Assembly: GCA_021779135.1 (NCBI GenBank)
Contig: JAJYBH010000001.1
Location: forward strand, 1 to 64,000
Reading direction: 5' to 3'
Origin: Deltaproteobacteria bacterium
GTDB lineage: Bacteria > Desulfobacterota > Desulfuromonadia > Geobacterales > Pseudopelobacteraceae
DNA length: 64,000 nucleotides
In this document: positions 37,453-47,198 of the stretch, in pieces
Layout: each line of letters starts with the position of its first letter
Position numbering within the stretch: position 1 is the first letter of the stretch
The notes under the pieces: generated by a model
Seen by the model: only the letters and a program-made list of their open reading frames with translations
Databases searched by the model: none
What the model was told of the DNA's origin: nothing
Translations under genes and position numbers: made by a program

Positions 37453-38375
37453 TGGGGGTGACAGTGACGCGACATTTTCTGGCGCTGCATGATTACAACG
37501 AGATTGAGCTGTTCGGCATGCTGACCCTGGCCCGCGAGTTGAAAGAGAAGCAGAAGCAGGGCATAGCGCACAGATTGCTGGAAGGCAAAACGGTGGCGCT
37601 GATTTTTGAGAAGGCCTCCACCCGTACCCGTGTTTCCTTCGAGGTGGGCGTCTTTCAACTGGGTGGCTATGGCCTGTTTATGTCATCCGGCACGTCTCAG
37701 ATGGGGCGCGGTGAGCCGATCAAGGACAGTGCCCGTGTCATGTCGCGTTATTGCGACGGTGTCATGATCCGCACCTTTGGCCAGGAAATCGTGGAAGAGT
37801 TTGCCCGCTACTCATCGGTGCCGATAATCAACGGTCTGACCGACCTGTTTCACCCCTGTCAGATCATGGCCGACCTGCTGACGGTCATTGAGCACAAGCG
37901 CAGCTACGAAGGGCTGAAATTCGCTTGGGTGGGGGACGGAAACAACATGGCCAACACCTGGATAGAAGCGGCCGCAATACTCGGTTTTGACCTGACTCTG
38001 GCATGCCCGCAGGGTTATGAGCCGGATGCCGGGGTCATGGCCTGGGCTCGGGCCAAGGCGCCCGGCAGGATCCAACTGACGACGGATCCGAAGCTGGCGG
38101 TGACGGGAGCCGATGTCATCAACACCGATGTCTGGGCCAGCATGGGTCAGGAGAGCGAACAGAAGGAGCGCGAGCAGGCCTTTGCCGGCTACTGTCTGGA
38201 TGACGCGCTGCTGGCCCTGGCGCAGCCGGATTGCTTGGTGCTGCACTGCCTGCCCGCTCACCGTGGAGAGGAGATCTCTGACTCGGTCATCGAAGGCAGG
38301 AACTCGGTAGTCTGGGACGAGGCTGAAAACCGGCTGCATATACAAAAAGCTATCATGGCAACCTTGATAAAATAA
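37452..38375 (+). CDS. argF: Ornithine carbamoyltransferase
   Basis: A 307-residue enzyme that makes citrulline. Carbamoyl-phosphate motif STRTR lies at 56-60, HPCQ is near 135, and the ornithine loop HCLPAHRGEE is near 270. The start codon overlaps the argD stop (TAATG), indicating coupled translation. The next gene, argG, follows after 24 bases. Confidence 0.96.
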   Translation: MGVTVTRHFLALHDYNEIELFGMLTLARELKEKQKQGIAHRLLEGKTVALIFEKASTRTRVSFEVGVFQLGGYGLFMSSGTSQMGRGEPIKDSARVMSRYCDGVMIRTFGQEIVEEFARYSSVPIINGLTDLFHPCQIMADLLTVIEHKRSYEGLKFAWVGDGNNMANTWIEAAAILGFDLTLACPQGYEPDAGVMAWARAKAPGRIQLTTDPKLAVTGADVINTDVWASMGQESEQKEREQAFAGYCLDDALLALAQPDCLVLHCLPAHRGEEISDSVIEGRNSVVWDEAENRLHIQKAIMATLIK

Positions 38376-38399
38376 AACAGACAAGCGAAGGAGAAGCTC

Positions 38400-39629
38400 A
38401 TGGCAAAAGTTAAGAAACCTGAAATCAACAAGATCGTTCTGGCCTATTCAGGCGGCTTGGACACCTCCATCATCCTCAAATGGCTCAAGAACGAGTACGG
38501 ATGCAAGGTCGTGGCCTTTTCGGCCGATCTGGGGCAGGGGGATGAGCTTGATCCGGTCCGTGAAAAGGCCCTGGCTACCGGAGCCGACAAAGTCTATATC
38601 GATGACCTGCGCGAGGAGTTCGTCAGGGATTTCGTGTTCCCCATGTTCCGCGCCAACGCTATCTACGAAGGTCACTATCTGCTGGGCACCTCCATCGCCC
38701 GACCGCTGATCGCCAAACGCCAGATGGAGATCGCCGCCAAGGAGAAGTGCGATGCCGTTTCCCACGGGGCCACCGGCAAGGGCAACGACCAGGTCCGTTT
38801 CGAACTGGCCTACTACCACTTCAACCCGGCCATCAAGGTCATCGCACCCTGGAGGATGTGGGACCTGAACAGCCGTCAGGCCCTGATCGAGTACGCCAAG
38901 AAGAACGGCATTCCTATCCCGACCATAAAGAAGCGTCCCTGGTCATCAGACCGCAACCTGCTGCACATCTCCTTCGAGGGGGGCATCCTGGAGGATACCT
39001 GGGCCGAGGCGCCGGAAGAGATGTACGTGCTGACCAAATCTCCGGAGAAGGCGCCCAACAAGGCCCAGTATGTGGAGATCGAGTTCAAGAACGGTAATGC
39101 CGTGGCCGTGGATGGCGAGAAGATGACGCCGGCCCAACTGCTGGCGCACCTCAACTATATCGGCGGACAGCATGGCGTTGGCCGTGTGGATCTGCTGGAA
39201 AACCGGTCCGTGGGGATGAAGTCGCGCGGCGTGTACGAGACCCCCGGTGGCACCATCCTGCGCGAGGCCCACTCGGCCGTCGAGCAGATCACCATGGACC
39301 GCGAAGTCATGCGTATCCGCGACAGCCTGATTCCAGAATATGCCAAGCAGATCTACGCCGGTTACTGGTTTTCTCCCGAACGCCAGATGCTGCAGACCCT
39401 GATCGACGACTCGCAGAAGTGCGTCAACGGCGTGGCCCGCGTAAAGCTTTACAAGGGCTTGTGCCGTACGGTCGGCCGCAAATCCGAGAGCGATTCGCTC
39501 TTTAACCTGGATTTTGCCACCTTCGAGAAGGATCAGGTCTTCAACCAGGCTGATGCCGAGGGCTTCATCAAGATCAACTCCCTGCGGCTGCGCATACGTT
39601 CGCTGATGCAGGCCAATCGGAAGAAATAA
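38400..39629 (+). CDS. argG: Argininosuccinate synthase
   Basis: A 409-residue enzyme joining citrulline and aspartate with ATP. The PP-loop [10 protein letters not shown] is at the N-terminus, and [15 protein letters not shown] and [15 protein letters not shown] are family blocks. AAGGAGAAG precedes the ATG at 38400. Full length for the bacterial type I enzyme. Part of the arg operon; argH is 15 bases downstream. Confidence 0.97.
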   Translation: MAKVKKPEINKIVLAYSGGLDTSIILKWLKNEYGCKVVAFSADLGQGDELDPVREKALATGADKVYIDDLREEFVRDFVFPMFRANAIYEGHYLLGTSIARPLIAKRQMEIAAKEKCDAVSHGATGKGNDQVRFELAYYHFNPAIKVIAPWRMWDLNSRQALIEYAKKNGIPIPTIKKRPWSSDRNLLHISFEGGILEDTWAEAPEEMYVLTKSPEKAPNKAQYVEIEFKNGNAVAVDGEKMTPAQLLAHLNYIGGQHGVGRVDLLENRSVGMKSRGVYETPGGTILREAHSAVEQITMDREVMRIRDSLIPEYAKQIYAGYWFSPERQMLQTLIDDSQKCVNGVARVKLYKGLCRTVGRKSESDSLFNLDFATFEKDQVFNQADAEGFIKINSLRLRIRSLMQANRKK

Positions 39630-39644
39630 TTCAGGAGCATTGTG

Positions 39645-41021
39645 ATGTCCAAAGACAAATTGTGGGGCGGGCGTTTCACCCAGCCTACCGATAAATTCGT
39701 GGAGGAGTTCACCGCTTCCATCGACTTCGACAAGCGCCTCTATCACCAGGATATTCGCGGCTCGATTGCCCATGCCCGCATGCTGGGCAAACAGGGGATC
39801 ATTACCCTGTCCGACGTGGAGCAGATCGTCCACGGACTGCAGCAGATCCTGCAGCAGATCGAGGCCGGAGAGTTCGATTTTTCGATCAGCCTGGAAGATA
39901 TCCATATGAACATCGAGGCGCGTCTTTCGACCGCCATCGGCGAAGCGGGCAAGCGTCTTCACACCGGCCGCTCGCGCAACGACCAGGTGGCGCTGGACAT
40001 CCGCCTCTATCTGCGGGACGAGATCGTGGGGATCAGCACCTACCTTGATCTGCTGATAGATGCCCTGCTCAATCAGGCCGAGGGCAACCTGGATGTGATC
40101 ATGCCCGGTTTTACCCATCTGCAGACAGCCCAACCGATCCTTTTCAGCCACCATATGATGGCATATGTGGAGATGTTCAGGCGTGACAAGGCCCGTTTGG
40201 AAGACTGCCTGAAACGGGTCAATGTCCTGCCGCTGGGGGCTGGCGCGCTGGCCGGTACGACCTTCCCGATCGATCGCGAGTATGTGGCCGAGCAGCTGGA
40301 TTTTCCGACGGTGACCCGTAATTCTCTGGATGCTGTTTCGGACCGGGATTTTGCGCTAGAGTTTCTGGCGGATGCCGCCATCCTGATGATGCACCTCTCC
40401 CGTTTCTCCGAGGAGCTGATTCTCTGGTCCACCAGCTCCTTCAGATTCATCGATCTGTCAGACGGTTTCTGCACCGGTTCATCGATCATGCCCCAGAAGA
40501 AAAACCCGGATGTGCCGGAGCTGGTGCGGGGCAAGACCGGTAGGGTCTACGGCAACCTGATGGCGCTCCTGACGACCATGAAATCGCTGCCACTGGCCTA
40601 CAACAAGGATATGCAGGAAGACAAGGAACCGCTTTTCGATACCATCGATACGGTCAAGGGGAGTCTGAAGATCTTTGCCGATATGATCCGCGAGATGCGC
40701 GTCAACGGCGATAGCATGAGGCGTGCCGCGTCTCTGGGGTTTTCGACCGCCACGGATGTGGCTGATTATCTCGTCCGCAAGGGTCTGCCATTTCGCGATG
40801 CCCATGAGGCGGTTGGCAAGGCGGTCGGCTACTGCGTCGAAAACGGCATGGATATCACCGAGTTGTCACTGGCGGAGTGGCAGCTTTTCTCCGCTAAGAT
40901 CGAAAGTGACATCTTTGCCTGCATTACGGTCGAGGCCAGCGTCAATGCCCGCAATGTGATCGGCGGTACCGCGCGGGTCGCGGTGGAGCATGAGATACAG
41001 AGAGCACGAGAGGGTAAGTAA
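39645..41021 (+). CDS. argH: Argininosuccinate lyase
   Basis: A 458-residue fumarase-superfamily enzyme that releases arginine and fumarate. KLWGGRF at the start, [13 protein letters not shown] and the signature [12 protein letters not shown] with the catalytic Ser279/Ser280 loop are present. AGGAG seven bases before ATG 39645 favours it over the GTG three bases earlier. It closes the arg run; the next gene begins six bases on but is unrelated in function. Confidence 0.96.
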   Translation: MSKDKLWGGRFTQPTDKFVEEFTASIDFDKRLYHQDIRGSIAHARMLGKQGIITLSDVEQIVHGLQQILQQIEAGEFDFSISLEDIHMNIEARLSTAIGEAGKRLHTGRSRNDQVALDIRLYLRDEIVGISTYLDLLIDALLNQAEGNLDVIMPGFTHLQTAQPILFSHHMMAYVEMFRRDKARLEDCLKRVNVLPLGAGALAGTTFPIDREYVAEQLDFPTVTRNSLDAVSDRDFALEFLADAAILMMHLSRFSEELILWSTSSFRFIDLSDGFCTGSSIMPQKKNPDVPELVRGKTGRVYGNLMALLTTMKSLPLAYNKDMQEDKEPLFDTIDTVKGSLKIFADMIREMRVNGDSMRRAASLGFSTATDVADYLVRKGLPFRDAHEAVGKAVGYCVENGMDITELSLAEWQLFSAKIESDIFACITVEASVNARNVIGGTARVAVEHEIQRAREGK

Positions 41022-41027
41022 TCCCTG

Positions 41028-41891
41028 ATGTACTGTGAATTTTTCGGTTTCAGCGAAAAACCGTTCACGATCACCCCCAATCCGCAGTTCATTTATCTGA
41101 GCGAGCACCATCGCGAAGCCTTTGCACACCTTCTGTACGGTATCGACAGCCATGCCGGCTTCATTGCCATGACCGGCGAAGTGGGCACCGGCAAGACGAC
41201 CGTGCTTCGGACGCTCCTTACCCAGCTTGACCCGGAAAAATATTGCAGCGCCCTGATCTTCAACCCCTGTCGTTCGGGTGAACAGCTCCTGGCCAACATC
41301 TGCCGCGAGTTCGGCGTGAATCCGGAGGAGCGAAACGGCTTCGGATACCTGGACGCGCTCAACAACTTTCTGCTTGAGCAGCATGAAGCCGGAAGAACAG
41401 TCGTCCTTGTCGTCGATGAGGCCCAGAACTTGACCCCCGACGTTCTCGAGCAGGTGCGCCTGATCTCGAACCTTGAGACAGAGCGTGACAAACTGATACA
41501 GATCGTTCTGTCCGGCCAGCCGGAGCTCGACACTGTCCTGCAACGTCACGACCTGCGTCAGCTCAACCAGCGCATAACTGTACGCTGTCGTCTGGCACCG
41601 ATGGATATGCGCGATACCGCCGAATACATCCGGCACCGGCTGAAGGTGACCGGCTGCCGGATTCCTAGCCTGTTCTCTGTGGGGGCGGTGAGGCGCATTT
41701 ACCGCTTTTCGCGGGGGGTGCCACGCTTGGTCAATGTAGTCTGTGAACAGGCGCTGGTCATGGCCTGGACCCAGGAAAACAGCAGCGTGACCCCGGCCAT
41801 TGCTTCTCGGGTAATCGCAGGAATCCGGCATTCTTCAGGACATCGCAACGTATGGCAACGAATACATGGTTGGCTTTGGGCCGGAAGGTAA
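41028..41891 (+). CDS. GspA/ExeA-like AAA ATPase
   Basis: A 287-residue P-loop protein. Walker A GEVGTGKTT has Lys56 and Walker B LVVDEAQNL has Asp130-Glu131; the opening YCEFFGFSEKPFTITPNPQF is typical of ExeA/GspA. In Aeromonas ExeA and ExeB help place the secretin of the type II system through the peptidoglycan. This version lacks the peptidoglycan-binding C-terminus of the longest members. The next gene is GspB-like, making a matching pair. Other gsp genes are absent here. A TniB-like or general AAA role is less likely given the partner. Confidence 0.85.
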   Translation: MYCEFFGFSEKPFTITPNPQFIYLSEHHREAFAHLLYGIDSHAGFIAMTGEVGTGKTTVLRTLLTQLDPEKYCSALIFNPCRSGEQLLANICREFGVNPEERNGFGYLDALNNFLLEQHEAGRTVVLVVDEAQNLTPDVLEQVRLISNLETERDKLIQIVLSGQPELDTVLQRHDLRQLNQRITVRCRLAPMDMRDTAEYIRHRLKVTGCRIPSLFSVGAVRRIYRFSRGVPRLVNVVCEQALVMAWTQENSSVTPAIASRVIAGIRHSSGHRNVWQRIHGWLWAGR

Positions 41892-41898
41892 TTGTAAA

Positions 41899-42636
41899 AT
41901 GAGCTATATCCTCGATGCATTGAAAAAGCTGGAGAACGAAAAGTCCAGAAAATCCCGCAAGGACGGGGTTATCAACATATCCGGTGCGCTCTTTGAGAAT
42001 GAACGTCATCAGGGTTCAGGAATGTCGGGCTGGAAAATTGTTCTCGCCGTGACGCTGGTCGTGCTGGTTACTTTCGGAGCCAGCTGGTTGTTTTTCCGGT
42101 CCGGGAAGGGCCGCAAAAATATGATACCGCTCATTGCAAAACCGGCCCAGATAACTCCTGCCGCCCCTCCGGCTGCTATCTTGACCGCTCCGCCACCGGT
42201 GATACCGGCTGTTCCTGCGCCGCAAGTCCCCATATCAACGCCTCCCGTGCCAGCAGTAAAAACCCATCCCATACGTTCCGCTTCCCCTGCGAGAGCGCGG
42301 AAAGCCGCTGTTCAGGCCGCGACCGTTGCCGAAGATGATACTCCTCGGAAAACTCCGCAGGAGCAGTACACACGTAAGAAAGATCAGAAAAGACAGGACG
42401 TGCCGGCAGAACAAACCATGGCTGCGCCAACCGACATCAAGCTGTCCGGCATAGCCTGGCAGGAAGAACACCGCGCCCGTCGGGCAGTCGTGAATGGATT
42501 TCTGGTGAAGGAGGGTGACGTTATCTCGGGCGCCAGAATAACGGACATTTATCAGGACCGGGTGCGATTCTTACTTTCTGGCAAGAGCTTTGAGATCCCA
42601 CTGGTTTCATCGACTGTTCCCGCCGCAGGAAAATAA
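41899..42636 (+). CDS. GspB/ExeB-like membrane protein
   Basis: A 245-residue bitopic inner-membrane protein. The N-terminal MSYILDALKKLENEK is the GspB hallmark, a membrane helix lies at about 45-66, then comes a long Pro/Ala-rich periplasmic linker and a C-terminal T2SSB domain (IKLSGIAWQEEHRARRAVVNG split as IKLSGIAWQ and RRAVVNGFLVKEGD). GGAAGG precedes ATG 41899. It probably works with the ATPase just upstream in secretin assembly or pilus secretin function. Confidence 0.88.
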   Translation: MSYILDALKKLENEKSRKSRKDGVINISGALFENERHQGSGMSGWKIVLAVTLVVLVTFGASWLFFRSGKGRKNMIPLIAKPAQITPAAPPAAILTAPPPVIPAVPAPQVPISTPPVPAVKTHPIRSASPARARKAAVQAATVAEDDTPRKTPQEQYTRKKDQKRQDVPAEQTMAAPTDIKLSGIAWQEEHRARRAVVNGFLVKEGDVISGARITDIYQDRVRFLLSGKSFEIPLVSSTVPAAGK

Positions 42637-42664
42637 CACTCATCACTAAGGGAAAGGTGTCTTC

Positions 42665-43426
42665 ATGCGCACGCTCTTTGGCCTGCTGTTTTTCGCCATA
42701 TCCATCACCGCCTGCGGTAAAAAGGGCCCCCTGTTCTACCCGGATATGCTGGTGCCGGCCGCTCCTTCGGCTGTGACGGCGCTTCAGTCCGGCAAATCCA
42801 TTAAACTGTCTTTTGAACTACCTTCCAGGGATCTGGCTGGTCGGAACTTTGCCGGCCTGACCGGTGTTAAAATCCTCAAGCGCGACATGCCTGCCGGACA
42901 GAACCCTGGTTGCAGCGCCTGTATGGATGATTATTCCTTGTTCCGAACGTTTAATCTCGACCTGCTTCAGCCCGATATCCAGCGCTACGGCCGATTGCTG
43001 ATGCTGCAGGATAACGACGTGCTTGTCGGCAGATCCTATACCTATCGAGTCTCCGCACTGGCCAAAGATAATCAGGCCGGCGGGTTTTCTGCTCCGGTCT
43101 CAGTGGTTATGGTCGCACCAGTCGTACCGCCGGTGCTTCAGGTGATAAGTCAACCGACCGAGATACTGCTCGAATTTGCCGGATTGCCGCCAGCCGAGGG
43201 CGTTCTCGTGGGGTACAACGTCTACCGGGCTCTCAAAGGAGAAAACTTGCCTTATCAGCCCCTGAACAGAGAACCATTGGCTGACAACCGTTATGCCGAT
43301 GTGGGACTTGAACGGCGCACAAGCTATGTGTATGGTGTCAGGTCGGTTGTGCGGCTATCGTCTGGGGACAGGGTCGAGAGCAGTCTCTCCAACGAGGCGG
43401 TGGGGCGCTTGAAGGATGATGAATAG
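42665..43426 (+). CDS. Lipoprotein with fibronectin type III-like domains
   Basis: A 253-residue exported protein. The signal peptide ends in a lipobox ITAC with Cys17 as the lipidated residue, followed by GKKGPLFYP, seen in LptM-like small lipoproteins. The rest is beta-rich, with two Fn3-type halves (PAAPSAVTALQSGKSIKLSFE and VYRALKGENLPYQ are typical strands). GGAAAGG precedes the ATG. Function unknown; location after the gspAB-like pair may be coincidence. Confidence 0.78.
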   Translation: MRTLFGLLFFAISITACGKKGPLFYPDMLVPAAPSAVTALQSGKSIKLSFELPSRDLAGRNFAGLTGVKILKRDMPAGQNPGCSACMDDYSLFRTFNLDLLQPDIQRYGRLLMLQDNDVLVGRSYTYRVSALAKDNQAGGFSAPVSVVMVAPVVPPVLQVISQPTEILLEFAGLPPAEGVLVGYNVYRALKGENLPYQPLNREPLADNRYADVGLERRTSYVYGVRSVVRLSSGDRVESSLSNEAVGRLKDDE

Positions 43427-43454
43427 AGGATTGCAGCGCAATTGAGCAACTACC

Positions 43455-43497
43455 AACTGAAAAGGGCATCCGCAATAAACGGATGCCCTTTTCAGTT
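43455..43497. terminator. Bidirectional terminator, 18-bp perfect stem
   Basis: Perfect arms of 18 bases with a CAATAAA loop, four A on the left and four T on the right. It lies between the convergent lipoprotein gene and atpE. Confidence 0.9.
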
Positions 43498-43517
43498 ACT
43501 GTGACGCGGCTTGAAAA

Positions 43518-43796
43518 TTACTTGGCAACGACGGTTTTTGCCAGTTCCAGAGCGATATCCTTGTAGGGGTTGGCGAACAGGATGATCAAACAGACTACCA
43601 GGGCGTAGATTGCCAGAGACTCGATCATGGCCAGACCAATCATCATGGTGGTCAGAATCTTGCCGGAAGCGCCGGGATTACGGGAAACACCTTCTACCGC
43701 ACTTTTAACAGCCAGACCCTGGCCAATGCCGGTGCCCAGTGTACCCAGTGCCATACCAATACCTGCTGCCAGAACGCACATCGTGAAAAAGCTCAT
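43518..43796 (-). CDS. atpE: F0 ATP synthase subunit c
   Basis: A 92-residue hairpin of two membrane helices forming the rotor ring. The loop is SRNPGASGK and the ion-binding carboxylate is Glu59 in MIESLAIYALV. Gln26 in GIGQG, Ser60 and Tyr64 match positions that bind Na+ in the Ilyobacter/Propionigenium rings, but Leu61 replaces the Thr. Coupling by H+ or Na+ is thus open. Last gene of the minus-strand set; F1 genes are elsewhere. Confidence 0.96.
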   Translation of the reverse strand: MSFFTMCVLAAGIGMALGTLGTGIGQGLAVKSAVEGVSRNPGASGKILTTMMIGLAMIESLAIYALVVCLIILFANPYKDIALELAKTVVAK

Positions 43797-43856
43797 CTTT
43801 ACTTCTCCTCTCTTCTATTGGTTGATATCCTAAACAGTATAGGATTTGAAATATTG

Positions 43857-44546
43857 TTAGTGTGCGTGCTCCAGTGAACCCTGGATGTAGATCATGGCCA
43901 GGAGCATGAACACAAAGGCCTGGATAAAGGATACCAGAACCCCCATCAGCATCATCGGCAATGGAACCAGGAAAGGTGCCAGGCCGAAGAATATCATCAG
44001 GACCAACTCGTGGCCGTTCATGTTGCCGAAGAGACGCAGGGTCAGGGAAACCGGGCGGCTCAGGTGGCCGATGACCTCGATGAAGAACATGATCGGGGCC
44101 AGCCATGCGATAGGTCCCAGGAAATGTTTGATGTAACCTGCACCATGGTGTTTGAGCCCGACAATGTGGGTCGAGATAAATACGATTACCGCACAGGCCG
44201 CGGTAGTGTTGATGTTGGCGGTCGGCGGAAAAAATCCGGGAACCAGGCCGATCAGGTTTGAGACCAGTATGAAGATTGCCAGAGTGGCGATCAGGGGAAA
44301 GAAAGGGCGGCCATGTTCGCCCATGGTTTCGACAACCATGTTCTCGATGCCGCCGATGACGACCTCCATGAAGTTCTGCAGTCCACCGGGGACCGCCTTG
44401 ATCGCCTTGGTCGCCAGTACGGAAAGAATGAGCAGAAGAATAATCACAAACCAAGTGTAGATTATTGCGTCGGCGCTGGCGCCGGTTATATGAAACGGAA
44501 CCAGTAGCGTGCGGAAGAACTCGAGAAAAAGTAATGGGTGAACCAT
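43857..44546 (-). CDS. atpB: F0 ATP synthase subunit a
   Basis: A 229-residue polytopic stator protein. The essential Arg is Arg171 in [17 protein letters not shown], and the second conserved helix has [22 protein letters not shown] eight bases before the ATG at 44546 chooses this start over one nine codons earlier. The order atpI-atpB-atpE is that of the F0 part of bacterial operons, split from F1 here. Confidence 0.95.
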   Translation of the reverse strand: MVHPLLFLEFFRTLLVPFHITGASADAIIYTWFVIILLLILSVLATKAIKAVPGGLQNFMEVVIGGIENMVVETMGEHGRPFFPLIATLAIFILVSNLIGLVPGFFPPTANINTTAACAVIVFISTHIVGLKHHGAGYIKHFLGPIAWLAPIMFFIEVIGHLSRPVSLTLRLFGNMNGHELVLMIFFGLAPFLVPLPMMLMGVLVSFIQAFVFMLLAMIYIQGSLEHAH

Positions 44547-44550
44547 GAAG

Positions 44551-44934
44551 CTAACCTCCTGTGTGTATGGCACGATATAGTGAAAGTGAAATTATATTGA
44601 CCACAATGATGGATAATCCCGCCAGCGTACCGGCCAGCGAAAACCATCCAGATGTTAATACGAAGTAGAGGGCACATCCGGTTACTGTCATGCGGGCAAT
44701 GTACCGCATCAACGCATACCGTTGTGCATTGACCGGTAATAGCCCCAGTATGCGCTGCAGCACGTTGCGCATCCAGAGGAAGTTGACGATCGCGATGACA
44801 CCCCCCGCCAGGACCCCCAGTGCCGCCTGGCAGGAAAACAGGACAAAAGCGCCGAGCGCAAGAACCGCCAGCAGTCCGAGGCTGCCCTTGATGATGACTG
44901 AGAAGAGGTTATCTTCGTTGATCGCTGTCATCAT
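44551..44934 (-). CDS. atpI: ATP synthase subunit I (AtpI)
   Basis: A 127-residue protein with four predicted membrane helices. AtpI-type proteins help assemble the c-ring in some bacteria. [20 protein letters not shown] and the [11 protein letters not shown] basic loop match the family style, and its place before atpB supports the call. ATGs at 44934 and 44931 lie inside the end of atpZ, giving a 26-base overlap, so translation is likely coupled. Sequence conservation is low in this family. Confidence 0.8.
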   Translation of the reverse strand: MMTAINEDNLFSVIIKGSLGLLAVLALGAFVLFSCQAALGVLAGGVIAIVNFLWMRNVLQRILGLLPVNAQRYALMRYIARMTVTGCALYFVLTSGWFSLAGTLAGLSIIVVNIISLSLYRAIHTGG

Positions 44935-45151
44935 CCCTGCGGATCTCCCTGCCGGCAATGACATAGATGTTCTTGAAGCCGGCGGCGATGCCGATAAAAA
45001 GAAAGATATAAAAGAACCAGGGTTCAGTGCCGAACCATTTGTCCAACTGTCGACCAAAGGCAAATCCAATCACGATGGCCAAAACCACCGAGATGCCCAT
45101 GCTGGATACCATGGCGAGGTTTCGAAACAGCTCTTTCTTGTCGTTATTCAT
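44909..45151 (-). CDS. atpZ: AtpZ/AtpI-family small membrane protein
   Basis: An 80-residue protein with two membrane helices: LAMVSSMGISVVLAIVIGFA and WFFYIFLFIGIAAGFKNIYV. FGRQLDKWFGTEPW between them is the family signature. In Bacillus AtpZ and AtpI are linked to Mg2+/Ca2+ handling and rotor assembly. ATG 45151 is preferred because earlier in-frame codons lie in the hemL-atpZ gap. It begins the F0 set on the minus strand. Confidence 0.82.
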   Translation of the reverse strand: MNNDKKELFRNLAMVSSMGISVVLAIVIGFAFGRQLDKWFGTEPWFFYIFLFIGIAAGFKNIYVIAGREIRRDDDSDQRR

Positions 45152-45233
45152 GACAGGACGCGTATACAACTGTGCACAAAACCTGTATTCCATAGCACGG
45201 CCGGCGCAATTCTGTCAAACGAAATCAAGTCTG

Positions 45234-46520
45234 TCACGCGATCAGTTTAAAACATTTTGCCGCTGCAGCGATTGTCTTTTCGATGTCGGATATTCCGTGG
45301 GCGGCAGAGACAAAGCCGGTCTCGAACTGGGACGGGGCCAGGTAGATACCCTCGTTCAGCATGGCCAGGAAGTATGCGGCGAAGGCCTTGGTGTCGCACT
45401 GCGATGCAGATGGCCAGTCGTGGACCTCACCTTTGGTGAAGAAGGCGCAGAACATGCTACCGACTCGGGTGGAATAGATCGGGTACCCGGCATCCTTGGC
45501 CGCTTTAGCGATACCCTCCGCCACCATGCGGCTCTTGTCTTCAAGTGCCTGGTAAAAACCGGGCTGCTTGAGGATGTTCAGGGTGGCGATCCCTGCCGAC
45601 ATGGCCAGGGGGTTGCCGGAGAGGGTGCCGGCCTGATAGATCCCGCCGGAGGGTGAAAGCTTCTCCATAATCTCGCGCCTTGCGCCGAATGCGCCCACCG
45701 GAAGGCCGCCGCCGATGATCTTGCCCAGTGTGGTCATGTCAGGCGTAACGCCGTACAGTTCCTGAGCCCCGCCATAAGCCACGCGGAAACCAGACATTAC
45801 CTCGTCAAAGATCAGGATGATCCCTTCCTGTGTGCAAATATCTCGGAGTCCTTCCAGAAAACCCTCTCGCGGCGGGACAGTGCCCATGTTTCCGGCCACC
45901 GGCTCAACGATGATACAGGCTACGGAGTCCCTGTTTTCAGCTACCAACTTTCTGACCGAAGCAAGCGAATTGTATTCTGCCGTCAGTGTCAGCTTGGCAA
46001 CCTCGGCTGGGACGCCGGGTGAATCGGGTACCCCGAAGGTGGCGGCACCGGAACCGGCCTTGACCAACAGGGAGTCGGCGTGGCCATGGTAGCAGCCGGC
46101 AAATTTCAGGATTTTATCACGGCTGGTAAAACCGCGAGCAAGGCGGATAGCGCTCATGGTGGCTTCTGTTCCGGAGCTGACCATGCGCACCATTTCAATT
46201 GAGGGAACCGCATCAATAACCATGTTGGCCAAGGTGGTTTCGAGTTCTGTCGGTGCGCCGAAGCTGGCGCCGCTCTCCATGGTGTTTTTAACCGCGGCGA
46301 TGACGGCCGGGTGGCAATGGCCGACTATCATTGGCCCCCAGGACCCGACGAAATCTACATAGGTGTTCTCATCTTCGTCAATAATATGGCAGCCGGAAGC
46401 TTTCTTGATAAAAAGCGGATCGGCGCCGACTGATTTAAAGGCCCTGACCGGGCTGTTGACTCCACCGGGAATAGAGGATTTGGCCTGTTGAAATAACAAA
46501 CTGGAGCGAGTGTGGTTCAC
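45234..46520 (-). CDS. hemL: Glutamate-1-semialdehyde 2,1-aminomutase
   Basis: A 428-residue PLP enzyme forming 5-aminolevulinate in the C5 haem pathway. The PLP lysine is Lys267 in [17 protein letters not shown], and [15 protein letters not shown] and [10 protein letters not shown] are family blocks. The pathway supplies haem for the many c-type cytochromes of this group. It precedes atpZ by 82 bases on the same strand, so the two may share a transcript. Its promoter must lie in the 321-base gap shared with nuoA. Confidence 0.95.
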   Translation of the reverse strand: MNHTRSSLLFQQAKSSIPGGVNSPVRAFKSVGADPLFIKKASGCHIIDEDENTYVDFVGSWGPMIVGHCHPAVIAAVKNTMESGASFGAPTELETTLANMVIDAVPSIEMVRMVSSGTEATMSAIRLARGFTSRDKILKFAGCYHGHADSLLVKAGSGAATFGVPDSPGVPAEVAKLTLTAEYNSLASVRKLVAENRDSVACIIVEPVAGNMGTVPPREGFLEGLRDICTQEGIILIFDEVMSGFRVAYGGAQELYGVTPDMTTLGKIIGGGLPVGAFGARREIMEKLSPSGGIYQAGTLSGNPLAMSAGIATLNILKQPGFYQALEDKSRMVAEGIAKAAKDAGYPIYSTRVGSMFCAFFTKGEVHDWPSASQCDTKAFAAYFLAMLNEGIYLAPSQFETGFVSAAHGISDIEKTIAAAAKCFKLIA

Positions 46521-46764
46521 GTTGATGACTCCTTTGAAGCGGTAAGTGAGGAACAGCAGGCAAATCTGATAGTCTTGGTTAGCATATTGAATGCGGCCAT
46601 GTCAATCACAGAGAAAATTTGTCGTTAGCAAGGTATTTATTTGATTTTTCTTATGTACTAATTGATAGCTGGTAAGGAAATATTGTAACAGTAACGTATA
46701 CATAAGGATTGTGATGATTATTATTCCAAGCAAATATCTACGAAAAAAAACACGGAAAAACTCC
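46521..46764. other. AT-rich divergent gap between hemL and the nuo promoter
   Basis: No supported gene. The sequence is markedly AT-rich. A GTATAC half-site at 46696-46701 matches the two in the palindrome near nuoA. A 23-codon frame from 46712 overlaps the nuo promoter and is probably chance. The hemL promoter should be here, but no clear boxes stand out on the minus strand. Confidence 0.5.
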
Positions 46765-46793
46765 TTGACAAAGGGCTTCGAATAACCTATTTT
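46765..46793 (+). promoter_or_regulatory. Sigma-70 promoter for the nuo operon
   Basis: A perfect TTGACA, a 17-base spacer and TATTTT, starting 77 bases upstream of nuoA. It is the best match to the consensus in the window. Confidence 0.75.
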
Positions 46794-46807
46794 CCTCAGC
46801 GTTTGTA

Positions 46808-46821
46808 TACAGTATACTGTA
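46808..46821. promoter_or_regulatory. 14-bp perfect palindrome, likely operator for nuo
   Basis: TACAGTATACTGTA reads the same on both strands and lies 15 bases after the -10 box, at or just past the expected transcription start. A repressor bound here would block initiation or early elongation. Both halves include GTATAC-type sequence, also found at 46696. Confidence 0.6.
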
Positions 46822-46841
46822 CGCAGTAAGGAGGTCTATCA

Positions 46842-47198
46842 ATGCTCGGTGCTTATCTACCTATACTTCTTCTGGTTATTGTAGCGATAGGCTTTGGCCT
46901 CGTTTCGCTGGTGATGTCTTCTCTCATCGGCCCGAAGAAGTACTCAGCTTTAAAAATGTCTCCATACGAGAGCGGATGCGAACCGGTAGGAACGGCTCGC
47001 GAGCGTTTCTCGATCAAGTTTTATCTGATTGCCATGCTCTTCATTGTGTTTGATATAGAGGCGGTGTTTCTCTACCCTTGGGCAATCCTCTACAAAAAGC
47101 TTGGTATGTTCGGTTTGGTGGAGATGGGGCTTTTTATCGTCATCCTCTTCGTCGGCTATATTTATGTATGGAAAAAAGGAGCACTGGAATGGGAGTAG
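46842..47198 (+). CDS. nuoA: NADH-quinone oxidoreductase subunit A
   Basis: A 118-residue subunit with three membrane helices. [11 protein letters not shown] in the first cytoplasmic loop holds the Cys that changes exposure between active and deactive states in the mitochondrial enzyme, and [20 protein letters not shown] is the conserved second helix. AAGGAGG precedes the ATG. It opens the nuoA-N operon. Confidence 0.96.
   Translation: MLGAYLPILLLVIVAIGFGLVSLVMSSLIGPKKYSALKMSPYESGCEPVGTARERFSIKFYLIAMLFIVFDIEAVFLYPWAILYKKLGMFGLVEMGLFIVILFVGYIYVWKKGALEWE

Noticed and set aside
46712-46783. 23-codon frame upstream of nuoA
   Set aside because: It runs through the -35 box and spacer of the best promoter in the window, so it is unlikely to be a gene.
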